64,000 bases of DNA. Source: an uncultured Prevotella sp. (lineage in GTDB: Bacteria; Bacteroidota; Bacteroidia; Bacteroidales; Bacteroidaceae). Below, piece after piece: positions 34,392 to 43,262 of the stretch. The stretch covers positions 1 to 64,000 of the forward strand of contig OMZO01000019.1 of assembly GCA_900315525.1 (NCBI GenBank). The letters are read 5' to 3'. The position numbers were made by a program, and so were the translations under genes. Numbering within the stretch: position 1 is the stretch's first letter; each line of letters begins with the position of its first letter. The notes under the pieces were generated by a model. That model was not told the origin of the DNA. It saw nothing but the letters and a program-made list of their open reading frames with translations, and searched no databases.

Positions 34392-37289
34392 CTATTTCCT
34401 TAAGACCTTGCCAGGCCAGTCTGTGAAGAGGAAGATGGCGACGACGATACTCATCAAGAGCATGATGCCCAGGTTAAACCAGAGCGTCTTGATATGCCAG
34501 CTACCCAGTATCTTCTCACTGCTGTAGAATGGTGCCCGTCCTACCTTACTCTTGGGGGTGAGGTAGATAATACCGGTGCGGGCCACGATGTGATTGTCAA
34601 TGACATCCAGCATCCGCTTCTGATTAGCGCCGATGACACAATCCTCAAGATTGAGGTTATAGTGATCGCGCTTCAGTTCGATGATGGTTTCCTTACCCTG
34701 CTCGCGCACCATCTCCGACATGAGCTTGTCTGCCTTGAGCGTCGTCTCATTACTACGCTTCGATAGTATCTGCTCTGCTTCCTTCATATACTGGCGCAGG
34801 GACTCATACGAGTAGTCACCCTGATAGGCCTTCATCCCACAGTACGCCGTCAGCTCCGGCAGGTTCATGCGGATAGTCTCCATATGTGAGGGATCCACTT
34901 CCTTACCGCGCTTTTTCTCATCTTTCATGGTCTCCAGCTGTGACTGCAGTTCGTCGAGGAATCCCATGTTGTAGTATTGGTTCTCGTATTTCTTTTTGTC
35001 GAGTTCAAAGAACGGTGCCTTGTAGGCATTGTCGGTGAATGAGGTGACGGCCAGTGCCTCATAAGCCCATCGCGACGGGATAAGATCACCGATAACAGGC
35101 ACATTACCTGTGGTGCTCTTCGGTGTCAGGTCTGAGAAACTGACCACAAGACCACAAAGCAGTATCTGAGGTATGAGCAGTATGGGGATACTGATATAGA
35201 TAGCCACAATGGAGCTGAGGCATTGCGACAGCAGCAAACCCACAAGACTCGATAGCAGGGCGGTAATGAAGAGGATCAGCCACCATGTGCCGAAGAGCCC
35301 TTGCAGTCCCATCACGAAATTACCGATGAGGATGAAGAGCAATGTCTGTATCATGCAGACGATGGCCATATAGATGATCTTCGAACCGATATAGCTGGCA
35401 TAAGAGAGTTGCAGGAACTTCTCGCGCTTCAGCAATGCCCTGTCCTTGATGATCTCCTCTGCGCTACCACTCATACCCAGGAAGGTAGCCACGATGATGG
35501 CCATGAAGAAGTAGCTCACCAGGTTCTTGTTGTCCATCACGGTATAGCCTTCTGGTGGCGCATAGCGCGTCAGCAGTGCACAGACGAGTGCCAGCAGGGG
35601 TGCCTCCAGCAGCGTGATGCAGAGATACTGTACATTGGTGATCTTGGTGCGGATATTACGGTGCAGGAAGATACCCAACTGCTTCAGGGCACCGGGCTTC
35701 TTCTGGTCTGAAGGGGGCACCGTACCCACAGCAGGCTTTGGCAGTTCTTCCCTGTTCTTCAGATAGAGCTCATGCCACTCCTGCGGCGTCATCTTTCGCT
35801 CATCTGAGATCTCACCACTGTTATTGAGTGCCTTCTCGTCGATGATGTTCAGCACAATCTCAGGATTCACATTACCACACGTCGGACAGGCGCTGGTCTC
35901 GGCATCTGCATAGTTCGCAGCTTCCTTGAAATAGGTGATGGCATCGATGGGATTACCGTCGAATACGGGGTAGCCACCTTTATCCAGCAGCCACAGACGG
36001 TCGAAGAGCTTATAGACATCACTGGATGGCTGGTGGATATTCACGATGATCAGCTTACCCTTGAAGGTCTGCTCCTTCAGCAGGTTAATCACCTTCTCCG
36101 TGTCTGCAGATGACAGACCTGACGTAGGCTCGTCAAGGAAGAGCACGGCTGGTTCTCGGATCAGTTCCAGGGCGATGTTCAGGCGCTTGCGCTGTCCACC
36201 AGAGATATATTTGTTGATAGCCGAACCTACCTTCAGGTCCTTGGCAGCGTCGAGACCCAGATCTTTCAAGGTCTTCATCACACGACGGTCTAACTCTGCG
36301 TCGCTCATCCCCTCAAAGCAGAGCTTCGCCGTGAACCAAAGGTTCTGATAGACGGTCAGCTCCTCTATCAGGAGATCATCTTGCGGCACAAAACCTATGA
36401 GGGCCTTGGCTTCGGGCTCCGTGATGCTGTGCCCATTGATGGTGATGGTGCCTTCCTGCGGCGTCAGTGAACCATTAAGCAGTGAGAGCAGCGTGGTCTT
36501 ACCTGTTCCGGAACCACCCATGATGGCCAGGAGTTCTCCCTGATGGAGGGTGAAGCTCAGGTCATGCATGCCGTTATCACTGTTGGGGAACCTGAAGTTG
36601 ATGTCACGTCCACAGAACTCCACCGTCTCCTGCTTCTCATTATCCTCACCACGGGCCTTCTTATAGGCTGCGATGATGTTCGAGAAATAGACGGGCGAAC
36701 CGTTCTTGCCTTTGAGCACACTACTCTGCAGCCATACCTGGAACGATCCTGAGAGCACGGGCACATCATTCAGCATCACCTTGTCATTACCCGTATAGGT
36801 GAAGAGCAGGGTTCCTGCGGGTGAAAGCAGGGTCTTCAGGGTACCATCGGTATCCGGAAGCTTGTGTACCAGCACGTCACGGCTTTCTTTTCCTGCGACG
36901 AAATCCACGAAGTTCTCAAAGGTGGCGTCAGATACCTGGAAGGTCTTAGCCATGGTCTGGAATAGTTCGTCGGAATGTCCAGGCCTGTAGTTACAGAACT
37001 CCATCAAGCGCAAGAGAAGCATGGTAGCCTCGCTTTGACGAATCTTTCCGTGGAGTTCAGAACAGATGGACGTCACGATACTTTGCGTGTCCAAAGCGTC
37101 ATCGTCCATCATCTCGTAGGCACCTCTCATATCATCGTAGAGACCGAGGTAAGTATCGATGTTTCTGATACCGAAATGATGGCGCAAAAAGCTGATAAGC
37201 ATGGTCTTAGCCCATGCTTCATCCACCTGCTCCTTTTTTCCAAATAAAGCAAATAAACTTAGGAAACTGGATAACAGAATGTCGGTCAT
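34392..37289 (-). CDS. ABC transporter, TerB-like plus ABCG-type ATPase and permease in one chain
   Basis: 965 residues. Order: a helical N-terminal domain about 1-115 resembling TerB-type domains; a beta-rich part about 130-215; an ABC domain with Walker A GGSGTGKTT (258-266), signature YISGGQRKR (361-369), Walker B VLFLDEPTSG (382-391) and switch His in IVNIHQPSSD; a hydrophilic zone with CPTCGNVNPE; then an ABC-2 permease with six membrane segments (FFMAIIVATFLGMSGSAEE, SSIVAIYISIPILLIPQILL) and a last one near the C-terminus. This half-transporter order (ATPase then permease) is that of the ABCG/White type. Substrate unknown; may export lipid or cell-surface material. Upstream is a TATATTTG box (37346-37339). 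Confidence 0.85.
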   Translation of the reverse strand: MTDILLSSFLSLFALFGKKEQVDEAWAKTMLISFLRHHFGIRNIDTYLGLYDDMRGAYEMMDDDALDTQSIVTSICSELHGKIRQSEATMLLLRLMEFCNYRPGHSDELFQTMAKTFQVSDATFENFVDFVAGKESRDVLVHKLPDTDGTLKTLLSPAGTLLFTYTGNDKVMLNDVPVLSGSFQVWLQSSVLKGKNGSPVYFSNIIAAYKKARGEDNEKQETVEFCGRDINFRFPNSDNGMHDLSFTLHQGELLAIMGGSGTGKTTLLSLLNGSLTPQEGTITINGHSITEPEAKALIGFVPQDDLLIEELTVYQNLWFTAKLCFEGMSDAELDRRVMKTLKDLGLDAAKDLKVGSAINKYISGGQRKRLNIALELIREPAVLFLDEPTSGLSSADTEKVINLLKEQTFKGKLIIVNIHQPSSDVYKLFDRLWLLDKGGYPVFDGNPIDAITYFKEAANYADAETSACPTCGNVNPEIVLNIIDEKALNNSGEISDERKMTPQEWHELYLKNREELPKPAVGTVPPSDQKKPGALKQLGIFLHRNIRTKITNVQYLCITLLEAPLLALVCALLTRYAPPEGYTVMDNKNLVSYFFMAIIVATFLGMSGSAEEIIKDRALLKREKFLQLSYASYIGSKIIYMAIVCMIQTLLFILIGNFVMGLQGLFGTWWLILFITALLSSLVGLLLSQCLSSIVAIYISIPILLIPQILLCGLVVSFSDLTPKSTTGNVPVIGDLIPSRWAYEALAVTSFTDNAYKAPFFELDKKKYENQYYNMGFLDELQSQLETMKDEKKRGKEVDPSHMETIRMNLPELTAYCGMKAYQGDYSYESLRQYMKEAEQILSKRSNETTLKADKLMSEMVREQGKETIIELKRDHYNLNLEDCVIGANQKRMLDVIDNHIVARTGIIYLTPKSKVGRAPFYSSEKILGSWHIKTLWFNLGIMLLMSIVVAIFLFTDWPGKVLRK

Positions 37290-37338
37290 CTTTTCTTAGT
37301 GCCCTTTACAAATAATCTTAAAATTGCAATTTTGCTTG

Positions 37339-37346
37339 CAAATATA
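37339..37346 (-). promoter_or_regulatory. ABC transporter -7 box
   Basis: Minus strand TATATTTG, 49 bases before the start codon. No -33 match at the expected distance. Confidence 0.4.
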
Positions 37347-37399
37347 GGCAAAATTTCAGAGTAAAGGCCCGTCGTTAGAGTTAAAAAGAATTAAAGATG

Positions 37400-37867
37400 T
37401 CATTTGCGCCCAAAGTCGGCAGGTACTTCACCCCATTTCTGGGTCTCCCACTTGACGATTGGATTACGATAGTTGTGTGTCTGCAACCATTGCTCTGCAC
37501 GGGCAATCACCTGAAAGAGGGGCTCCGTCGCAGGGGTATGCTCGAGCTTGGTCTTACACTTCCGCTTCGACACCCAGAGGATGGCATTATAGCTGTCGGA
37601 GTAGATGGTCTTGTCGTGGAGTCCCTGATTCCAGCAGAGTGCCAGGGCATGGACGATGGCGAGGAATTCTCCGATGTTGTTCGTGCCATGCACAGGACCA
37701 TAGTGGAACACGCGGGCACCTGTCTGCAGGTCTATGGCCTGATATTCCATCGGTCCCGGATTTCCTGAACACGCCGCATCCACCGCCCAAGCATCCGCCC
37801 GTACCTCCAATGGTAATGGAAGTACGGTGTCATGGCGGTTAGTGGGGGGATTCACAAGCTTATCCAT
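37400..37867 (-). CDS. rnhA: Ribonuclease HI
   Basis: 155 residues with the RNase H carboxylates: D in VDAACSGNPGP, E in GEFLAIVHAL, D in YSDSYNAI, and a final D in the EVPADFGRK tail. It cuts RNA in RNA-DNA hybrids. It is the short type without an N-terminal hybrid-binding domain. It follows the argS remnant by 16 bases on the same strand. Confidence 0.88.
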   Translation of the reverse strand: MDKLVNPPTNRHDTVLPLPLEVRADAWAVDAACSGNPGPMEYQAIDLQTGARVFHYGPVHGTNNIGEFLAIVHALALCWNQGLHDKTIYSDSYNAILWVSKRKCKTKLEHTPATEPLFQVIARAEQWLQTHNYRNPIVKWETQKWGEVPADFGRK

Positions 37868-37883
37868 AGGGAGGCTTCGGCTT

Positions 37884-39573
37884 TTACATCCTTTCGGGCA
37901 CTTCGATGCCGAGGAGGCTCATGCCGTTCTTGATGATCTTGGCCACGTTCTTGGCAATGACGAGGCGCACGGCCTTCTTCTGCTCGTCGGGCTCATTGAG
38001 GATAGAGTAGTCGTGATAGAATTGGTTGAACACCTTCGTGAGCTCATAGCAGTAGTTGGCGATACCCGAGGGTGAGTAGTCCTTACCTGCCTGCTCCACA
38101 GCTGCACCAAACTCACTCATCTTCTGAATCAGTTCAATCTCTTTCTCAGAAAGAGGAGCCTCAGAGCCAGCGGTTGTCTCCTTTTGGGAGGCTTTCCTTA
38201 GGATGCTCCGTATGCGCGCATAGGTGTACTGTATGAAAGGTCCTGTATTACCGTTGAAGTCGATACTCTCCTCAGGATTGAAGAGCATGTTCTTACGGGC
38301 ATCGACCTTCAGGATGAAGTACTTCAGGGCACCCATACCCACGATACGGGCCACCTCCTGGCGCTCTGCCTCACTCATATCGTCGAATTTACCCAGCTCC
38401 ATCGAGGTCTTCAGGGCATCATCAACCATGAGCTGCATCAGATCGTCGGCATCGACGACGGTAACCGTAGGAGAAGTGCACGAGTTCTTTACCCCACTTG
38501 AAACCTAAACGGTCGAGCAGGATGGAGAGCACCTGAAAATGGTAGTTCTGCTCGTTGCCCACCACGTAGATCATCTTGTCGATGGGATAATCCTGGAAGC
38601 GCATCTCGGCAGTACCGATATCCTGTGTCATATAGACACTGGTGCCATCACTGCGCAGCAGCAGCTTCTGGTCCAGTCCCTCCTTGGTGAGGTCTGCCCA
38701 CACGGAGTTGTCCTCATGACGCTCGAAGAGTCCTTTGGCGAGACCTTCCTCGACCTTGGCCTTACCCTTCAGGTAGGTCTGGCTCTCGTAGTAGATCTTA
38801 TCGAAGGCGACACCGAGTTTCTTGTAGGTCTCATCGAAGCCGGCATACACCCAGTTGTTCATCTTCTCCCACAGGGCGCGCACTTCGGGATCGTTCTGTT
38901 CCCACTTCACGAGCATCTCGTGGGCTTCCTTGATGAGCGGTGCCTCCTGCTTGGCTTTCTCCTCGTCCATGCCCTGGGCCACGAGTTCCTTCACCTCTTC
39001 ACGATAGTGCTTGTCGAAGGCCACATAGTAGTCGCCGATGAGGTGGTCACCTTTCTTACCACTGGACTCTGGTGTCTCACCGTTGCCGTATTTCAGCCAT
39101 GCCAGCATAGACTTGCAGATATGGATACCACGGTCGTTCACGATGTTGGTCTTCACCACCTTACGCACATGTCCGAGGTGCAGGGGCTTATTGGTATTGG
39201 GCGAAGAATACTCGATCATCACGAGGGGTGAATCCTCCGTGGCCTGCTTCATACCGAAATGCTCATCAGCGTCGATGGCCTTCAGCAGTTCCAGCCAGGC
39301 ACCACCGCCCACGCTGAGGTTCAGGAAGCCCTTCACCACGTTGAACTTCTCCACGGCAGAGCAGTTTGCCTGCAGATACTCACCTATCTCCTGTGCTGTC
39401 TGCTCAGGACTTTTCTTGGCAGCCTTCACAAAGGGGAACACCACGAGTGTCAGGTTACCCTCAAACTCACTTCTCGTCTTCTGCAGCTGCAGCATCTTCT
39501 CTGTGGCGTCCATGCCATAGAGGGCCTTCACGGCGTCGCCTGCTGCCTTGCTGATCAATGCTTCTATATTCAT
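37884..39573 (-). pseudogene. argS: Arginyl-tRNA synthetase gene with a frameshifting deletion over the KMSKS loop
   Basis: Two overlapping frames encode one ArgRS. The upstream part (39573-38422, 383 residues) carries the Arg-tRNA N-domain, the HLGH signature (HIGH motif, in SSPNTNKPLHLGHVRKVV) and runs to HFSYG, then ends in 13 foreign residues and a stop. The downstream part (up to 37884) resumes at TVVDADDLMQLM, in another frame, and continues to a normal C-terminus. Family members have about 14 residues between these points, including KMKSREG, the class I KMSKS loop needed for catalysis. About 41 bases are absent, so the frame shifts and the enzyme cannot be active as read. The break is at 38460-38466 and reads GGTTACC. 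See findings. Confidence 0.85.
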
Positions 39574-39601
39574 ATTCTTCTGATTATTCTGATTTTGGCT
39601 G

Positions 39602-39609
39602 CAAAATTA
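39602..39609 (-). promoter_or_regulatory. argS -7 box
   Basis: Minus strand TAATTTTG, 29 bases before the argS start. No -33 TTTG at 19-20 bases. Confidence 0.4.
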
Positions 39610-39642
39610 TAAAAAAAACGCGTAATCCGTGCAAAAAAACGA

Positions 39643-41049
39643 TTATTTCTTCTTCAGCGACGAGAGCCAGAGCCCTGTAAAGGTCAGGAGCCCATTGAGC
39701 ATCAGCAGTTCGTAGCCGAAGTGATAGTCCCAGAGGTGTTGTGTGGCGGTGTCGAGGGCATAGCAGAGCAGAGGTGATGCGATGCAGATAAGGGGCACCA
39801 GTGCGTCGTGGGGCTGGCGACGGGTGAAGAGTCCGAAGGTGAAGAGCCCCAGCAGCGGACCGTAAGTATAGCTGGCGATGGTATAGATGGCGTTGATGAG
39901 CGACGTGGAGTTCAGGGCGCGGAAGAGAAGGATGAAGAGCACGAAGAAGAGACACATCGCGATATGCGTCTGCTTACGGAGCCGCTCGTTGCCTGCCTGG
40001 CGGCTGATATCCACGCAGTAGCTCGTGGTGAGTGAGGTCAGTGCGGAGTCGGCACTCGAGAACGAGGCCGCGACGATGCCGATGGTGAAGAGCATCATGA
40101 GCAGCTGCGAGTGACTGTTGTTCTGGATATAGGCAGGCAGCATGGCATCGCCCTTCAGTCCTGTACCCAGCACCATCGTCAGCAGCACGCCGAGGGCGAG
40201 GAAGAGCAGATTGGCAGGCACGAAGGCCATACCATAGCTGCACATGTCCTTCTGGGCATCGCGCAACGACTTACAGGTGAGGTTCTTCTGCATCATGTCC
40301 TGATCCAGTCCTGTCATCACGATGGCGATGAAGGCACCACTCAGGAACTGTTTCCAGAAGTGGTGGGGCAACATCCAGTCGTCAAAGACGAAGATACGGC
40401 TCATGGGCGAGGCGGCGATGGCATCGATGGCTTCACCCACGGTGAAGTGCAAGTCACTGATCACCGTGAAGATGATCATGATGAGGGCCGTGAAGAGACA
40501 GACGGTCTGGAAGGTATCCGTAAACACCAGTGTGCCGATGCCGCCACGACGGGTGTAGAGCCAGATGAGGGCCACCATCAAGAGCACGTTCACGAGGAAG
40601 GGGATGCCCACGGGGTCGAAGACAAACTGCTGGAGGATGATACACACCACGTAGAACCTCACGGCGGCACCTGTCATCTTCGACAAGAGGAAGAAGCAAG
40701 CCCCCGTCAGATAGGAACGTTCCCCGAGCCTTTGCCCGAGGTAGCTGTAGATGGTGGTGAGGTTCAGACGGTAGTAGAGCGGCAGCAGCACGAAGGCGAT
40801 GGCGAGATAGCCCACGATGAATCCGAGGCACATCTGCAGATAGGTCATCTGCGACGTCAGCACCATGCCCGGCACCGAGACGAAGGTGACACCCGATATC
40901 GAGGCCCCCACCATACCGAAGGCCACCATATACCAGGGGGCGCGCCGATTCGCACGGTAGAACGTGTTATTGTCGGCGCGCCTGCTGGTGAGGTGGCTGA
41001 TGCCAAAGAGAATGGCAAAGTAAGCCAGTACGGTGAGGAGTATCATCAT
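39643..41049 (-). CDS. Sodium:solute symporter (SSS family)
   Basis: 468 residues, about 13 membrane segments. The N-terminal SGVTFVSVPGMV and YYRLNLTTIYSYLGQRLG blocks and the mid-protein IGIVAASFSSADSALTSLTTSYCVD match SSS transporters that bring in sugars, amino acids or sialic acid with Na+. It lies 31 bases after the GH127 arabinosidase on the same strand, so its likely load is arabinose or arabinobiose, by association only. Confidence 0.88.
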   Translation of the reverse strand: MMILLTVLAYFAILFGISHLTSRRADNNTFYRANRRAPWYMVAFGMVGASISGVTFVSVPGMVLTSQMTYLQMCLGFIVGYLAIAFVLLPLYYRLNLTTIYSYLGQRLGERSYLTGACFFLLSKMTGAAVRFYVVCIILQQFVFDPVGIPFLVNVLLMVALIWLYTRRGGIGTLVFTDTFQTVCLFTALIMIIFTVISDLHFTVGEAIDAIAASPMSRIFVFDDWMLPHHFWKQFLSGAFIAIVMTGLDQDMMQKNLTCKSLRDAQKDMCSYGMAFVPANLLFLALGVLLTMVLGTGLKGDAMLPAYIQNNSHSQLLMMLFTIGIVAASFSSADSALTSLTTSYCVDISRQAGNERLRKQTHIAMCLFFVLFILLFRALNSTSLINAIYTIASYTYGPLLGLFTFGLFTRRQPHDALVPLICIASPLLCYALDTATQHLWDYHFGYELLMLNGLLTFTGLWLSSLKKK

Positions 41050-41080
41050 CGGAGTCTGCTGTCAGCGACAGGCCGTGGCG

Positions 41081-43132
41081 TTAGTCCTCGAGTCCACTGA
41101 GACTGCGGGCGAGCCACACATCCATCTTACCGGCCCCACGATGGTTCCAGGCGTAATAGGGGATGAGCTTCACGGTGACGTCCTTGGCGGTAAGCTTACC
41201 CTCGGCGCTGACGCCTGCCTCCTGTGCCTTGGCGGTGATAGCCGTCACGTTGAAGGTCTTGCCGTCGCCCTCGGTGTTCTGGATACCGTAGGCAGGCACC
41301 ACGTCAAACTGAGGCTGGCGTGCGAGCAGCAGATGGTGGGGATTCACGCCCTCGTTGTCTGCCCACTCCGCACAATACACGAGTGGTCCGCGCTCCACGG
41401 CCACGCGCCCTCTGTCGTCGCTCACCTTACGGTTGGCAATCACGGTGCGCACAGGCATGTCGAAGTGGATACGGACGACGTCACCCTTCTTCCACGCGCG
41501 GTTGATGACGAGGTAGCCGTTCTGCAGCTCTCCGTCCACCTTCTTGCCATTCACGCTCACCTCGTAGCCTGAGAGGATATCGTCGCTGAAGGAGTAGAGG
41601 TCTGAGGGCACCACCTGGTTTCTCACCCACCCCGGGATGCGTATCATCATGTTGAAGGCCTTCGCCTTGTTCTGGATCACCTTGATGGCGATGTCACCGT
41701 CCCAAGGATACTGGGTGGTCTCTTCGAGTGTCACGTTCTTGCCGTTCACGGCGATGGTGGCGATGTTGGCGGCATAGAGGTTCACGTAGAGGTTGTTACC
41801 ATGGACACCGTACATATATCCCGGCATCGAGGGGATGAAGCGGCTGAGGTTCGATGGACAGCAGGCGCAGCCAAACCAGGGCTGGCGCGTCTTGGTGTTG
41901 TCGGCATTGAAGCAATAGTGCCCGTCGCTCGACAGTGGGTTCGGATAGAAGAACTTACCACCATCGACGCTCATGCCACTGATCACGCCGTTATAGAGTG
42001 TGCGCTCCAGACAGTCGATATACTTCGCGTCGCCGTGGAGCAGGAACATACGTTCGAAGAGATACACCATCGAGATGGCGGCACAGGTCTCGTTGTAGGC
42101 GGTGAGGTTCGGCAGCTCGTAGTCGGCACCGAAGGCCTCTCCCGCATGGCGCGCTCCGACACCACCCGTCAGGTAGTACTTCCTGCCGACGATGTTCTCG
42201 TAGATGGCGTCAATGGCCTTGATATAGCTCGAGTCACCCAGCAGTGCGGCGACATCCGCCATACCAGCATACATATAACCGGCACGCACGGCGTGACCCC
42301 AGGCTTCCTTCTGCTCCACCACGGGTTTGTCACTCTGTGAGTAGAGATCCCTGCGCCCCGTCTTGCCACGGTAGTCCAGCAGATACTTCGCCTCGTCGAG
42401 GTATTTCTTCTCTCCCGTGAGCACATACAGACGGGCGAGTGCCATCTCCGCAATCTGGTGTCCCGGCACGATGCAGGCCTGCCCCGCATTGGGACCCACC
42501 TCCTTCACCACGCAGTCTGCGTAGCGCTTGGCGATATCCAGGAACTTCGTCGAACCCGTAGCCTGATAGTGGGCACAGGCGGCGTCCACCATGTGTCCGA
42601 GGTTGTAGAGCTCATGACTCAGGAAGTCCTCCTTCTCCCAGCGCTTCTCGCCACTCCATCCGTGGGGATGCTTGGGGTTGATGGTGCGCGCGGTGTAGAG
42701 ATAGCCGTCAGGCTCCTGGGCAGCCCCCACCACGTCGAGCACGGAGTCGATATAGGCCTTGAGCTTCTGGTCAGGATAGGTCTGCAGCACGTAGCTGGCA
42801 CCCTCGATGGTCTTATACACGTCGGTATCGTCGAATGAGAATCCCATGAACTTCGCCACGTTCCACTCCGGCGTCTCCAGTCCGGCGTGCCCCGGATGCT
42901 GCAGGGTGTAGGCCGCCATCTCGAAGTTCTTGTAGCGGTGCTCGCTCTCGCACTTCGAGAATGCCAGGGGTATGGTCACCTCTCGGGCTGCCTGGATACG
43001 GTCGCCCCAGAAGGTGTTGGGCGTGATCTTCACTGAGGTGAAAGGAACTTGGGTATAAGGATAGCCACTCTGGGCAGCAACCGTACCTGCAAACAATGCA
43101 AATAAACAGAAAAGAACAGTTATTCGTTTCAT
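41081..43132 (-). CDS. GH127 beta-L-arabinofuranosidase, secreted
   Basis: 683 residues with a signal peptide (ends TVAAQS). Catalytic set as in HypBA1: Glu332 in GEAFG, Glu348 and Cys350 in NETCAA, and GCACCPSN (Cys422, 424, 425) with a Cys nucleophile and zinc site. The fold is an (alpha/alpha)6 barrel with a beta tail. It releases beta-L-arabinofuranose, found in plant extensin and arabinan side chains. It is the first gene of a unit with the SSS transporter, under a good TTTG-N19-TAAATTTG promoter. All the listed catalytic residues are present. Confidence 0.92.
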   Translation of the reverse strand: MKRITVLFCLFALFAGTVAAQSGYPYTQVPFTSVKITPNTFWGDRIQAAREVTIPLAFSKCESEHRYKNFEMAAYTLQHPGHAGLETPEWNVAKFMGFSFDDTDVYKTIEGASYVLQTYPDQKLKAYIDSVLDVVGAAQEPDGYLYTARTINPKHPHGWSGEKRWEKEDFLSHELYNLGHMVDAACAHYQATGSTKFLDIAKRYADCVVKEVGPNAGQACIVPGHQIAEMALARLYVLTGEKKYLDEAKYLLDYRGKTGRRDLYSQSDKPVVEQKEAWGHAVRAGYMYAGMADVAALLGDSSYIKAIDAIYENIVGRKYYLTGGVGARHAGEAFGADYELPNLTAYNETCAAISMVYLFERMFLLHGDAKYIDCLERTLYNGVISGMSVDGGKFFYPNPLSSDGHYCFNADNTKTRQPWFGCACCPSNLSRFIPSMPGYMYGVHGNNLYVNLYAANIATIAVNGKNVTLEETTQYPWDGDIAIKVIQNKAKAFNMMIRIPGWVRNQVVPSDLYSFSDDILSGYEVSVNGKKVDGELQNGYLVINRAWKKGDVVRIHFDMPVRTVIANRKVSDDRGRVAVERGPLVYCAEWADNEGVNPHHLLLARQPQFDVVPAYGIQNTEGDGKTFNVTAITAKAQEAGVSAEGKLTAKDVTVKLIPYYAWNHRGAGKMDVWLARSLSGLED

Positions 43133-43160
43133 AATAAGTAGTAATTTGATTATTTGGTGG

Positions 43161-43191
43161 CAAATTTACACTTTTTATTTGAAATAACAAA
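43161..43191 (-). promoter_or_regulatory. GH127 promoter, TTTG-N19-TAAATTTG
   Basis: On the minus strand TTTG (43191-43188) is 19 bases from TAAATTTG (43168-43161), 28 bases before the GH127 start. Confidence 0.75.
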
Positions 43192-43212
43192 GTATTTTCC
43201 AGAATTTATTCG

Positions 43213-43220
43213 TATCTTTG
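43213..43220 (+). promoter_or_regulatory. -7 box of the plus-strand GH51 gene
   Basis: TATCTTTG, 42 bases before the GH51 start codon. It is divergent from the GH127 promoter 22 bases away, so one regulator could act on both. Confidence 0.5.
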
Positions 43221-43262
43221 CGCCAGATATTAATTATTCATTCTTTAAACACCTCTAACTAT

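Noticed and set aside
37884-38438. Separate 184-residue gene at the argS 3-prime end
   Set aside because: It is the C-terminal half of ArgRS; its ATG is an internal Met, not a new gene.
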